Positions 28,201 through 38,211 of a DNA stretch of 64,000 bases are shown here, one piece after another. The DNA is from Limnoperna fortunei. Its lineage: Eukaryota; Mollusca; Bivalvia; Mytilida; Modiolidae. Each line of letters starts with the position of its first letter. Within the stretch, counting starts at the first letter, position 1. Position numbers and translations under genes: made by a program. The stretch covers positions 42,495,927 through 42,559,926 of the forward strand of contig OX104119.1 of the NCBI GenBank assembly GCA_944474755.1. Direction: 5' to 3'. The notes beneath the pieces were generated by a model. The model was not told where the DNA came from, searched no databases, and worked only from the letters and a program-made list of their open reading frames with translations.

Positions 28201-31014
28201 GACAGTAATTTTTATGGTAATATCAAATTTAAAAAGATGAATGAACAGAAATATTTTAACATTTTAAAAAATTTAATGTCCGAGGCATAAAAATAAAAAA
28301 AACAGCAAAAAACCAAACGATCATCTACATATATGTAGGAGAAATAGCAAGGAACACGACGAAAATTTGCTACATATATGCTGAATAAAAATACGAAAAT
28401 CTCATTTTCTTTGTACGTACTGCTTCTCTCATATTTTTACTTATCTTAGCAACCGACAACAAACTGGCAATTGTTGTTAGCGAAAGTCAGTTGCGCATTC
28501 CGTCAATGTCAAGTTTTGATGACTTGATAATGTTTCATTTTTTTAAATAAAAACTGTTATAGAATAGCAAAAATTATTTTCCTTCTAAACTTATAATAAA
28601 AATTACCCAAATGTCTTTTCCCTCTATATCAGCACCGGCCTTAATTAATACTTCTACAGCAGTTACATGTCCATTTATTGCTGCCTGATGAAGAGGCGTC
28701 TTGCACTGAAGATAATATATTTAATGTAATAATTATTTTAAATTACTTTGTTTCTCTTTTTGTTTGATAATGTCCCTATCGTTTCATTAAGTTCTGTCAT
28801 GATCTTGAGTTTTGACTTGGTGGGATGTTTTATAAATTTTGTTTTATTCGTACAAAAATATATTATACTGAAATTAGAATAAAGCGCCTGCCGTTTACAC
28901 GTAATTGTGCCTTAAATACCGGGCTCAGTCACTTAAAAAATTGTTTGGTTTTCATCATGTGAAACCACTTACTATTTAAATTAGTCTTGGCCTTGGTATA
29001 GGTTACTATAAATATCAGGGAGCGTGTTTTGCATTTGTCTTAAATTGTGAATGAAATAGCTTTTATACACAGTTTACTCTAACTTTTTTAATCACTTAAT
29101 TAGGATCTCCGAGACCACTGATTGTCTTTCAGTGTAACGCTAAAAAAGGACCCATTCAAATTTACATAGCCGAGTATATTCACGACATTTTAAACTTTCA
29201 GTCAGTTGCGGTCTTGTTTGAAATCTGATCAGGAGATGGTTATAAAAATCGTTATTAACCACATCATTAACTTTTAAGGGTAAGTATCGGTTTGACTGGG
29301 TAATTGTAGAGAAGATTGTTTTAATTTCAACCATTAATAAAGAGATTCCATTCGACATCTATTAAAAATCAAATCAAAAGAAAATGAGTAATTATGTAGG
29401 AACGTAACAAACGTAATAGTGTATTGTTTCGTATTTTTATAAGATACAATTGTTTAAGTTGCAGCATGCCAAGAAAAACCTGGATGCCCAATGGCGGGAA
29501 GGTTTAGATTCCAATCAAGAAAAAGATAAGTAACATCTTGAATGCCTCTCAAAGTGATATATTTTCTTTGGTTTTATTTTCTCAAGCTTACCTCCTCGTC
29601 CTTTATATCAATATCAGCGCCTCTTGCAATGGCATCTAAAATATCAACATTCTTCCCTTTCCTCGCCAAGTTTATAAGGCTCTAAAAAAGAAAAAATCTT
29701 CATATTTTTTCGATTTATATAACTAAGAATTATTCGGACGTATTATTTACTCTGTTGTATTTTTTGCCTGATTTAAATTCATTTTTCGTCATGATTTTTC
29801 AACGACATAACTGGGACAATACTTGGAGGATTCTAAGAGCTTGACCTACAAAGCTGCTCACAGCGTAAAAATGACTAATAAGTGATGTCACATAGTAGAT
29901 TGTTGTTATGTTATAATGAAGAAGTCTAGGCGCGGACCATGGGGACTTGTTTGAAGAGCCTGCTTTGCACGGTAAAGACCCCATGTGATTTTTTCAGTAT
30001 GGTCATTGTAGCCTATACAAAAGAAATAAAGTATTGACAATACTCCATGCATTTTCAATGACCTTGAGCAATCTTCTTCCCCGACGTTTGTTTATTAACT
30101 TAGTCTCGTCCTAGATATATCTAACTAATTAAGCAAACATTCAACCAAATCAGTCTGAAGACACTTCCACCGTATAATTTATTCTGCATCTGTTTGTAGA
30201 GAAGCGAACATAAAAATAAGTTCAGCTGTTTTCACACAGTAATACTAAAAATGTTATATATATTTCAAACGCAAAAATTTATTTCGGGTTAAATTGAAAA
30301 CCAATTTTCTTCGTCAAAACATTAGAAATTATTTTTAAAACTTAAGTTACTTTATTATATTTATAACAGAAATGACTAAGGATTATTGTTTAGCAAAGTA
30401 TAATGCTATATATACGTCAATAAATGTACGAAAACAGCAGTACATAAATTACCAGTTTATCCTCCTCCATAGGTAAATATATTTAGCGTAACATCTTACT
30501 GTATCTTACTGTATCTCAGATTTTGCTGCGATAAGGTTCTGAAATGGGATTTGTACGAATGAGTCAAAATTGGCAAATTTTACAAGATGCAAATGCTTTT
30601 ATGTCATTTTCAGTTGACCGGAATGTCTGATGGATTTCAGTCGTGAAAACCATTTTTTTGCGAAATACACATAATCATTTGCACATTCATAGGAATAGTA
30701 TGTTTCCACAGAATTAAAAGCAGGATTTGTATTCTTGAGTTTTTAAACGTAATTCATATATATGACTCGTGAGTTTAAAATAATTCACACAGTCATGAAC
30801 TCTAATTATTTTTATTCTTTAGGATAGAATCCTATATAAAGTATAACGTGAAAACAATTTTGTAAATATTTTATTACAAATATTATTTAAGAAGTTGATA
30901 TCAAAGTTTAAAATTACTTCAAAGTTAAGAGGGATCATACCTTAATTCGCGTTTGGATAAAAAATCCGATTAGATACCTTGCTGGTGCATTTTCTCCACT
31001 TACAAGGAGTCCGA
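4119..31014 (-). CDS. multi-exon ankyrin-repeat protein gene
   Basis: Twelve exons on the minus strand splice in frame. They run from 30941-31014 through eleven ankyrin exons to a stop at 4119-4121. Each ankyrin exon is one repeat of 30-34 residues built on the pattern TPLHxAAxxGHxxVVxxLxxAGAxIxAKD. Every internal ankyrin exon begins after AG and ends before GT in phase 0, so any of them can be skipped or duplicated without a frame change. Ankyrin arrays bind proteins; nothing here shows an enzyme domain, signal peptide or membrane segment, so a cytoplasmic scaffold or the tail of a larger protein is likely. The 5' end, start codon and promoter were not found; the gene may begin upstream of 31 kb. 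Exon classes are A (NKTPLHYAA type, ending AKD), B (DDRPLHYAS type) and C (ECTPLHNAA type). Confidence applies to the gene; exact membership of each exon needs transcripts. Confidence 0.85.
5468..5566 (-). CDS. ankyrin exon b (class A)
   Basis: A 99-base phase 0-0 exon encoding one 33-residue ankyrin repeat starting NKTPLHYAAVKDHG and ending AGANIEAKDIE, with donor GTAATC. Nearly the same peptide as exon f at 20.6 kb. It lies about 1.2 kb from exon a, the same A-B pairing seen at h-g and f-e. Confidence 0.9.
5869..7512. repeat. 1.6-kb intronic direct repeat, copy 1
   Basis: Matches 8040-9632 along nearly its whole length, from CTCGTAGTTTGTCAGTTA to CATTGCCATAATTTACAAAT. Differences include an extra segment of about 120 bases at 6130-6255 and absence of a 60-base stretch near 7040. 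More diverged relatives lie at about 20940-22330 and 25140-26610, each beside a class A exon. Confidence 0.85.
8040..9632. repeat. 1.6-kb intronic direct repeat, copy 2
   Basis: Second copy of the 5869-7512 block, same orientation, separated from it by about 530 bases. The other members of this family adjoin a class A ankyrin exon; this one has none, so the duplication carried intron only or the exon was lost. An open frame of 63 codons at 8286-8477 belongs to the repeat and is not kept intact in the other copies. Confidence 0.85.
10646..10978 (-). CDS. unrecognised ORF in ankyrin intron
   Basis: A minus-strand frame of about 110 codons, preceded by a good acceptor (CACTCCAG) and ended by TAA. 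The peptide includes KGKYFLVQNTRNEYMQC and LKGNSAGVTLIIVTCLA. I recognise no family. The plus strand is also open over part of the stretch, which weakens the case. It could be an alternative terminal exon, a transposon relic or chance. Confidence 0.2.
13013..13161. repeat. imperfect fold-back, arms about 50-58 bp
   Basis: Left arm 13013-13063 and right arm 13104-13161 pair with a few mismatches. Both contain TTTTTAAACA, ATAACCT and a CTTTGG-TCTGTTT block. The 40-base loop is AT-rich. Likely a non-autonomous fold-back or MITE element. Confidence 0.7.
13314..13540. repeat. second fold-back with perfect core
   Basis: The core CATAAAGTCC-GAA-GGACTTTATG at 13409-13431 is perfect. Outside it, CTCACAAA, GTAAACTC and GTGTTGTAGGTAAT pair with CTTGTGAG-type, GAGTTTAC and ATTTCCTAAAACAC counterparts, extending imperfect pairing to arms of about 110 bases. 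Confidence 0.65.
14527..14625 (-). CDS. ankyrin exon c (class C)
   Basis: A 99-base phase 0-0 exon, donor GTAATT. It encodes ECTPLHNAADHGHFD, then VVKVLTNAGANIEAKDFE. Closest relative in the window is exon i at 27.4 kb, with the same ECTPLHNAA start. Confidence 0.9.
14752..14964 (-). repeat. dispersed element, inverted copy of 1541-1808
   Basis: Shares the CTGTGACAG and TTTGCAGTC words and, read on the minus strand, begins like the element at 1.54 kb (GGCTGAAAAATGACTGTAAA). Sits between exons d and c. Confidence 0.55.
15410..15511 (-). CDS. ankyrin exon d (class A, 34 residues)
   Basis: Encodes HKTPLHYAAVKGHDN, then VAEILHKAGAEIEAKDYFE. It is 102 bases long, one codon more than its relatives: AKD-YFE instead of AKD-xE. 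Phase 0-0 is preserved, donor GTAACT. The class B partner expected downstream is missing; exon c follows instead. Confidence 0.88.
16270..17262 (-). pseudogene. Tc1/mariner transposase, broken
   Basis: Starts at ATG with MAKRRISEAQRWQIIGMH, then GRQLGYHYTVISRL, the N-terminal helix-turn-helix of Tc1-type transposases. Later stretches in shifted frames include LLHVTDRRTRVWR, ISHDCKL, NARPHRSRAVNAYLENEA and WPARSPDLN, the DDE catalytic region. Stops and frameshifts interrupt every reading frame, so no transposase can be made. A possible inverted terminal repeat containing GGTGGCTTAAC lies near 17500-17520; I could not define the partner end. Confidence 0.85.
17855..18545 (+). pseudogene. second Tc1-type transposase relic
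   Basis: On the plus strand, RFIPQERE, then DRFPTATESALHTVGSQQRT (DNA-binding part) and, near 18413, PDLSPDLNLILHLR (the catalytic SPDLNPIEH motif, mutated). Many stops. A different family from the neighbouring copy: the bases around 18370-18420 match the fragment at 22.64 kb. Confidence 0.7.
18707..18805 (-). CDS. ankyrin exon e (class B)
   Basis: A 99-base phase 0-0 exon encoding DDRPLHYASIYGCVSV, then IKTLIKAGADINAKGFM, donor GTAATT. Pairs with class A exon f. Confidence 0.9.
19321..19475 (-). repeat. SINE 3' tail fragment
   Basis: Contains the tail words GGTGTTTAACGCCACT, TCCAGTTTTTATTG-like and GGAGAAAACCCCTGACCTTC in the orientation expected for a minus-strand SINE. The tRNA-like head is missing. 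Lies in the f-e intron. Confidence 0.7.
20562..20660 (-). CDS. ankyrin exon f (class A)
   Basis: A 99-base phase 0-0 exon encoding NKTPLHYAAVKGQHKV, then VDVLLKAGADIEAKDIE, donor GTAAAG. Very close to exon b. Confidence 0.9.
20940..22330. repeat. diverged copy of the class A-linked intron block
   Basis: Relates to 5869-7512 through TAATGCTGCAACATCAT, ACGCGTCGA and TTTACGAAAAATCGCATGCA, with many substitutions. Its plus-strand ORF at 21076-21306 is not conserved in frame with the other copies. Confidence 0.65.
22635..22868 (+). pseudogene. Tc1 transposase, C-terminal fragment
   Basis: Encodes CLAWSPDLNPIEHLR, the conserved C-terminal catalytic block of Tc1 transposases, followed by stops. 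The next frame gives VPQLQLLKSIGTYSNGV, again typical of the family's end. It sits exactly where the duplicated intron block resembling 7.67-7.79 kb breaks off. Confidence 0.8.
23098..23196 (-). CDS. ankyrin exon g (class B)
   Basis: A 99-base phase 0-0 exon: NDRPLHYASIYGHVSV, then IKAFYDSGADVNAKGVK, donor GTAATT. Its splice junction AAG-GTAATTATG corresponds to AAG-ATAGTTATG in the terminal exon a. Confidence 0.9.
24016..24270 (+). repeat. full-length tRNA-derived SINE
   Basis: Begins CCTCGGTGGCCGACTGG with a box A-like TGGCCGACTGG at 24023-24033 and box B GGTTCGAGTCT at 24087-24097. The body holds GGGGTTTTCTCCAGGTA and the tail runs to AAAACATAATTAAAAC. Inserted in the h-g intron, antisense to the gene. 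Not a working tRNA: no cloverleaf acceptor stem. Confidence 0.88.
24733..24831 (-). CDS. ankyrin exon h (class A)
   Basis: A 99-base phase 0-0 exon: KKTPLHYAAEKGHDNV, then AEVLQKAGADIEAKDFE, donor GTAATG. Confidence 0.9.
25140..26610. repeat. diverged copy of the class A-linked intron block
   Basis: Same order of landmarks as 5869-7512 and 8040-9632: CTCGTAGTTTGTCAGT, GCTAAGCAGACATGTTTTT, CAGCGTCATGTAAATTGGAC, then the CATGCAT region and AATAACAACAACTTAATAGA. The ORF at 25865-26209 is repeat-derived with no recognisable domain. Confidence 0.7.
27394..27492 (-). CDS. ankyrin exon i (class C)
   Basis: A 99-base phase 0-0 exon: ECTPLHNAAENGHGDV, then VKVLTTAGANIECRGRE, donor GTATTT. The usual AKD near the end is CRG here. 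Confidence 0.88.
27711..27796 (-). repeat. short SINE fragment
   Basis: GGAGGAAGCCAGAATACC and the following bases match the SINE body in minus orientation. Head and tail are absent. Confidence 0.5.
28607..28705 (-). CDS. ankyrin exon j
   Basis: A 99-base phase 0-0 exon: CKTPLHQAAINGHVTA, then VEVLIKAGADIEGKDIW, donor GTAATT. Intermediate between classes A and B and without a duplicate in the window. Confidence 0.9.
29592..29681 (-). CDS. ankyrin exon k, first repeat
   Basis: A 90-base phase 0-0 exon: SLINLARKGKNVDILD, then AIARGADIDIKDEE, donor GTAAGC, acceptor with a T-run and TTTTAG. The GADIDIKD end is ankyrin-like but the TPLH start is absent, as expected for an N-terminal capping repeat. 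Confidence 0.82.
30941..31014 (-). CDS. candidate upstream exon of the ankyrin gene
   Basis: A 74-base exon with acceptor CATCTTCAG and donor GTATGA. Phase 1 in, phase 0 out, which fits exon k. The peptide is GLLVSGENAPARYLIGFF, then IQTRIK. I do not recognise it. Support is splice sites and frame only. Confidence 0.45.
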
Positions 31015-33265
31015 CTGAAGATGGATGTTGTTTTAGTAGAGTAAAACTGAATGTATGTGTAATTGTAAATAACAGATGGATACTGTAAAATTGTAAACAG
31101 GGCGTATTGGGTATAGTATTTTAATCTCGTGTGTTTTTATTTTGTTCACCTGTCCTTTTGGAGGAAAACTTCTATTGTTGGATTGTTTCAATTTTAAATG
31201 TTAAGTTTTGATCATTACTAGTGAGCTGTATAGACAGATGTTTTTCAAAGATTTGAAGACTTTGATGTGAACTTGCACTTGTAAAAACTGTTTTAATCAT
31301 AAGAATTCGTTATTTTATGGTCTATTTGTATATATTGTGTTACTCGGCAGAATTTTAACGATGTATATTTTAACATATGCAAGTCCGGTATAACTAAACG
31401 GTTATTTGACTGCAAGAATAAATTTGTTCAGTGAGTCTGATGTATACTAAATTCTATATAAAATGCTTTAAACAAAAAAAATGTTATGATCGCTGACGGA
31501 TAGCGATCCGACAGCAATCAGTAAACGGCCCTTAATCTGTCATCATTCAGTCAAAGTGTTGCATTAATGATTGCAAATACTTTTTATTGTGGCATGTAAT
31601 TTTCTTGCGGAGGAAGCCGGAGTAAAAAAACAAAAACGGTACAACAATAACAGTTTTATTATTAATAATGCTGTTAGATCTTTTGCTTTGCTCTCTTTCT
31701 GCCAGTACTGATCAATTTTGTAAATGGTAAACATTGTTTCAATACTGATATGACAGGAGAGAAATGTGCACTTATTTTAAACGAAGTTATTTAAAGATAT
31801 GGGCAACCGGAATAGCTCAAATATTACAGAAAACCCATCAAGGACACTATCTGATCACGAAGATTGGGGAACTAAATTTGGTTACACTCAACAAATATAA
31901 AGCTCTGACGTCAATCTATTGAAAAGTAATAACTATAAGCGAGATAAGACACCAGTATGCTACAAAATGTCTTAGAGAAGTTTGAAAAATTAAAGATACA
32001 CACGTATGTAGTATAATGCAGAAAACTAAAAAAATATTGTATACAGCTTCGTAAATAATCTAATCAGTGGCGCTTAAACTTAAAAACATGTTAAAATCCG
32101 AAATAAAAAGATTTTGTATAGCTTTCATTATCACATTTTCAAAAAATTGTTACAAAATGAAGTTAGGGACGTCTTCAACTTGCAAATATAAAAACCTTCG
32201 AATTCAAATCATTTTTGCAATTTCATTGCAGTTAATTTAGGCAGCGAATATCTAACTGAAAGAATCAATAATATTCGGTCAAAGGCGAAGTGAGACTGAT
32301 GGGCTGTTGCTACCCTAAACATACAACCGAATAAAAAATACAAATACTTAAAATTAATAAAACATAAACAAGGAAACAAAATTCAATTTTTGAATGACAT
32401 CAAGTTTCCAACTAAAATGTAGTTCATGAAATGCAACTAAGGTATTACACCTAAGAATTTAATGAAATACAACTCATGTTAGATCACAGCAAGGTCACTA
32501 TTTTCAGTGTATGGTATAACCACCGTGCACGTGGTTCTGATACAGTTCTCGCGTTGTCATACTATTGACTGAACGACGCAGTGTTACTTGACTAGTTCTA
32601 ATTTTCGCTTTTAAAATGCCAATTTTGTTACAAAATTTGTCAAAAGATTGTGTGGCGAGAATTATTCAGTGACCAGTACTCGACACACTACCCAAAAACA
32701 CTGCGCTATAATCCTTTAATACACCCTATACATCACTCAAACATACCACGATGCACATTCCTTCCTCCATAAATATCAATTACATCCTCTGATTCATATT
32801 TATTAAAGTGAAACTTGCCACCATACGTCAGCTGTTACTCTCCGCTTTATATACCCTAAAAGTATCCTTTATGCATTCATCTAACACATTTTATTATACT
32901 TATTTCTAGCATCTTCGCTATGCATTCCTATAGCAAACACAAGGCCAATATATATGTACAAAGCTGTAACAGGTTTCACTATTCACACTCGGCGCTAAAT
33001 TCATCTATGTTCCTGACGTAACACCCTTGCAACATATGTTCTTCTATTTTTGCTCTACTAACAACTCTGTCGGTGCATAAGAGTTTTTGTTTAGTTTCTT
33101 TGTTTGTTCCTTTCATTTAGTTGTGTTTTGTTGTTGTTATTGTTGTTGTTGATTATGTCGTTTTTGTTGTTTTTTTTTCTTTCTTCAATTTGGAATGATA
33201 TTAAAAATGTGTTTGGTGTCACTGCAGAGAATGCGGAAACCCGACTACACTTAAGAGATCAAGAG
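31015..33265. other. no gene recognised
   Basis: AT-rich, frequent stops on both strands. I looked for the ankyrin gene's first exon here and found no candidate with a start codon plus donor of matching phase. A stretch at 32560-32690 resembles 62110-62230 and is probably a dispersed repeat. Confidence 0.5.
32560..32690. repeat. short dispersed repeat
   Basis: Shares CTTTTAAAATGC, ACAAAA and GGCGAGAA with 62110-62230 in the same order. Ends undefined. Confidence 0.4.
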
Positions 33266-33486
33266 AAGTGGTTAAGGTAGTTAGTCCTCTACTATATATC
33301 ATGCGGTCTCTCAACACTGAGGCTGCGGGTTTGAGTCTCGCTGCTGGCAGAGTGTATTCTACTCCAATTTTAACTGACAAGGATTGTCTGTTTTCCTACC
33401 GGTGATCGCGGTTTTTCTCTTGTTACTCCTAAAAACTGGGCATCAAAATACACCTAACAATAGCGTTAAACACCATTCAAACAAGC
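33266..33486 (+). repeat. diverged tRNA-derived SINE
   Basis: Carries AAGTGGTTAAGG, CAACACTGAGGCTGCGGGTT, GACAAGGATTGTCTGTTTTC and the tail GCGTTAAACACCATTC. The head is partly degraded. Confidence 0.75.
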
Positions 33487-33913
33487 AAACAAAATACTTA
33501 AGACTGCAATAAGTCTGATAAGATTTTCTATCTGTTTGCATGCCATATTATATGCTATTAATAAGGGTCGGCAAAAATTTGATTTTGAAAATACAAACAC
33601 TATAGAATGAAAGCTTTTTTGGAAAATTTCATCGGTGAGTAGTTGGCGAAGTCATACACAAGTAATTCCGTAAAGGTTGCTTTTATTCCTTATATGCTAC
33701 CTATTCAAAAAAATTTCATTTTCAAGCCTTTTGTTTATTTAAATTAACTCACTACAATATTAAAGCATATATTAAAAACTAGATCCGTTAATACAAAAAT
33801 GAACAATAACAGTTTACCAATCAAAATTATGTAACGGTGAATATTATAATTAATAGTTTATGAAAGAAGTTTTATTGGTTCAGCGGCAGCGACATGTAAT
33901 AATAACAAAAATG

Positions 33914-34030
33914 GCGACCACCTAACCTATTGACTGAAATCTGCAATAAATTAAATTGTCAAATCCCCACATTTATGCTAACAGTTATTTATATTTATTG
34001 CAGATTTCAGTCAATAGGTTAGGTGGTCGC
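33914..34030. repeat. perfect 38-bp inverted repeat with 41-base loop
   Basis: 33914-33951 starting GCGACCACCTAACC is exactly complementary to 33993-34030. The loop is 33952-33992. There is no mismatch in 38 pairs and pairing stops abruptly on both sides. Confidence 0.9.
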
Positions 34031-37000
34031 GCTAACTAGACGTCAAGTTTTTATGTCATTATGTGTCATTCTTGTAAATCAAATGTGTCTACGGGTGAAT
34101 ATTTGTAGGCTATTTTTCAGTGCAAGTAATTTATTGTAAATTATTTGTGTAATCATAGTCATGTGATGTTGATCGTCGCTCAACAAGATATTTATTCTCG
34201 ACAAAAAAACAAAAAATAAAATTAAGTATAACTTTTAAAGAAAAGCACAATGTTTATTAGACATTTTAAATTTAGTCTAAATTGGACGGTATTTTAAATT
34301 AATAACGAATATACCTATGATTATTATTTAAGCGACACAACTATTACGGTCAAATAATTTTAAACATACAATTGATCGTATCTCTAAATCGTTTATGATT
34401 GTCGCACAATAAAGGCAGAAGACGTTACAAAATCTAAATCAATTAAAGGTTTTCAAATGAGGTGTAATTTGTGTTTACTTGATTGGACTGAACATCCATA
34501 ACGAGATATATAGATAGGAACTATATTGTAAGCCTTTTATTTTGCAGAAAAAAGAAGTATGTGTATAGAACACAGTCAAGTGGTTTTGAAGTTTAATCCA
34601 GTTAAAAAAGTCTAGGGCAAATATCAAGGTCAAACAATCACAAAGAATAAAACTAAAATAATTAATACTCTTCAGTCGCATATTTTCTTGAATCTTGGGA
34701 GAAAATGTCTTTTTAAAAGTATGAACATTAACAATTTCACTGGAATGTAAAAAGTAAATTGTAACAAACATGCGCACTTGTATTTTATGTTTACAGAATG
34801 GATAAATAGATTCGTAGTATTTGATGTTTATTTGAGATTTTTCATCTTATCCATTAAGCTGATAAGCTAAGATAACGTATCGAGATTGGTTATTTTTTAA
34901 ATTATATAAATATCCTCTGACTTTTTCTGTCTGGTGATCGAAGACTTGTCAATTGTTGAGCTTTAATCCCCACGACTAAACATTTGGTTATTTATGAAAT
35001 ATTGATTTTAAAACTTTCAAAATTGATTGGACTGGGGAAGCCCACTAGATATTGTTCAATTACGAAAAAAGCAAAAACGTGAAATTATGTTACGATACTT
35101 TATTAAAACGAGACAGTCATTATGATCAATATTTTATTAAACCCGCAACTTATCGTACCTGTCATTTAATAAACGATCATATGACACAATGAATCCTTAC
35201 AAATAGTATACTATAGAATACTAATTAGATACCAGATTATTCAATGTGTTGTTACAAAATTATGCTATTTGTGTGCTGCATGATGTCTTGAACTGACATT
35301 GTACAATGACATCTACATATATTATGTTTGATATATCCGTACTATATGTCATCTGTTTTGCCGCCAAAATGGGATGCCGAAACAGCCGTAAATGATTCAA
35401 TTGACCTGCACTATTTGGTGCATATATTTCTGGTTCGCATCATGGCTATGCAAAACATTGCTGAAGACTAACATAACGGATTGTGCGCTACTGTTCATAT
35501 AAAGCTCGTGATCAAGTTTTCTTGAATCTTGTAAACTAAACAAGTACCTGATTTCAATAATATAGCGTTAATTGCGATTTAGAAAAAAATAAATTCAAAA
35601 GTGGCAAAATGGAGAAAGGTATGGCAAAACTTAAAGTTTACTTATAAATGGCATGTTTTAATATTTTGCTAAGTATTTTCAGGTCTCAAAATTCTATGGT
35701 CTAGTTATTGCCATAAGATCTTGCTTAAACTGCTATAAAAATAACTACTGGGTGCTAGTTCCCCAATATACACGACCTATTGTGGATGCTTTGATTTTAT
35801 ATTTATTTACATTATATTTGAAACGTATTTTAATTGATTACTGGGAGTTTGTTGAAAACATTTTAATACATGACACGGAAAAATAAGATCTTATATTGTT
35901 AGTTAGTTATTTAGAACCTAATTGAGAAGATCACCCAAAACAAGACAATGACCTTTGTTTGAAGTAACATGTACTTGTTATTTAAAATGAACAATCAATT
36001 TAATACAGGAATATAAAACAATTAACGGATCTTATCTGTTAGTAAATTAACAACTATATAGAACATTACATCCTTACAAAATAAAGTCTTAATATTCAGA
36101 CAAAAAAATTTAATTGCAATATTGCCCAAATAGATAAAACATATGTCTTTGCTTGAGTAATGTATAATTGTTTGATTTTCAGTTCGAAATAGGATTTTAT
36201 ATAATTATAAATGCGTGTGCTGTATGCCTTAAATTTTGCAAAAAGAGGTTTTCGAAGATCGCTGAACGTGGATGCACAATTCAATAAAATTAACAATTGA
36301 AAATAAACAAAACACTATTTATGGTTTCTGACACTTCACGTTAGTGCAAAAACAACGCTAAAATAACATCATAACAGATTATCGACAACCATTCACGTAA
36401 GCCATGTGCATACAGTTCAATGAATATAATTTATAAAAAATACTTTTACACTGTTTACATCTTTAAGGAGTATATTTTTTTAACTGTCGACTTACCATAC
36501 TAAAATTTTTAAATTTAACAGCGATATAGTCATAAAGTTTCTGTATACTTTGGCTTCAAATCTACCCATAATTAACGATGCTGGGGTGTTAACAAAACGG
36601 ACACCATCTTAAGGTAAATTACACTTTTCAAAAATTTATGATAATTTTTGAAGTGTTTTTATTTATTACCGTGGCATATTTGAAATGACGTCAAATCCGT
36701 GTGGTTGTTGCCTTATGTTTACAGTAATTACTTTAACATATCATTTTTAAGCAGCAAATTATATGAAAAGCGGTTTTTACAGATAACAATTTAAAGTTTT
36801 TGAAATGTTTATTATTTTATTATTTTTTTATATAAGCTAGAAAACATAAAGGATAAATAAATGCGCGGATTTTAGTCCGAAGTACGGCTATCGACAACGA
36901 TATTTCTAGAAAAAAATGTCATCAAAGATACCAAGGTTAGTAGACCTGATTATTTATATTAAACTCAAATGCTTTAAATATTTTCATAATTAACTGAATG

Positions 37001-37957
37001 TACTTACCATTGAGACCACTAGTAACCATTATGCGCAATCTCTAGATGACAAATACGAAATACAAACAAACGGTATTTAAATAAAGACTTCGTTATTAGT
37101 GCCTCTACATTGATATTTAAATAGTCTTCTATTTAAAACGTCTCACTGAACGTTAACATAAAAGGTCTTTTATCTATATAACGCCGATATTAGTTTACGT
37201 TGCACAACAAATGGAATATACAGGAATTAGCTACAAAAATATAGCCATTAGTAATAGAAGCCATGATATGTACGAACACGCCACTGTGTCCCAGAGAATT
37301 TAAGCTAGAGCGTTATCGAGGTCAAATATGAAATAAATTCTGACTTCTGTTAATTAATTCAATACTGAAATACTGTTTGTATTAAAATGACCCGATTTTG
37401 ACTTTAAAAAAAGATATTTTCCTCAGACACCTAAAGGTTTTGTGCAAAATTTTTATCATTACGCCATCGATATCTGCGAATCGTGGATTTACTGCATTTT
37501 ACCAACAACGTATTGTGTTTGACGTAGTCAGTTACCTTAATTAGAAATATCGATATCTATATCATCCATATATAGTGTATTAAATTTATAATTATTGTAA
37601 AGAATTGTTATTCTTTAATGTTCATCACGATTCTTTAAACAATTGGGGACATCAAAAACTAACCGCCGAACGCTTGGAAGAAATCGTCTTGATAAGCGTT
37701 CGGAATTTGTGAGTGGAACACTTCAAATTATATGTTTGGAGTATAAATTCATGATTTTCACACCAATGTTAACTACTATAAGCTTTATCTGCTGGCTTAT
37801 ATTACAGTTATGACCATATACACTTGGGCTAGGCGAATAATCCATAACAGTAGTATACAGTATGACACAAACAGACATAAAGGCCATGTGCATTTCAGCC
37901 CAACACTGTATAACCGCTATGAATTTGTTCGGTTTTAATAAACCATATGTTGGTTGG
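34031..37957. other. no gene recognised
   Basis: AT-rich with dense stops. A small imperfect hairpin (CACTTTTCAAAAATT and its partner) lies near 36628-36657. No exon was supported. Confidence 0.5.
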
Positions 37958-38211
37958 TTGGTTTGAATGATGTTTAACTCCACTTTCAACATTTTGTCAG
38001 CTATATCATGGCGTCCAGTTTTTATTGGGGTAGAAAACAGTACCTGGAGAAAACCCCGACCTTCGGTAGAAAAACTGGCTTTCCTTGCCAATCAAGAATG
38101 AAGTCAAGCGCACCCAGCCCGCAGTGAGGCTCGAACCCGCAATCTCAGTGTTGACAGACCACGTGATCAATAGTAGACGAACTACAATAACCACTCGGCC
38201 ACCGAGGCCCC
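37958..38211 (-). repeat. full-length tRNA-derived SINE
   Basis: On the minus strand it runs GGGGCCTCGGTGGCCGAGTG, then CTACTATTGATCACGTGGTC, box B-like GGTTCGAGCCT, the body GGGGTTTTCTCCAGGTA and the tail GAGTTAAACATCATTC. Box A-like TGGCCGAGTGG is a perfect consensus match, making this the best-preserved copy. Confidence 0.9.

Noticed and set aside
33120..33180. GTT-repeat as a coding homopolymer
   Set aside because: Simple low-complexity DNA with no flanking exon.
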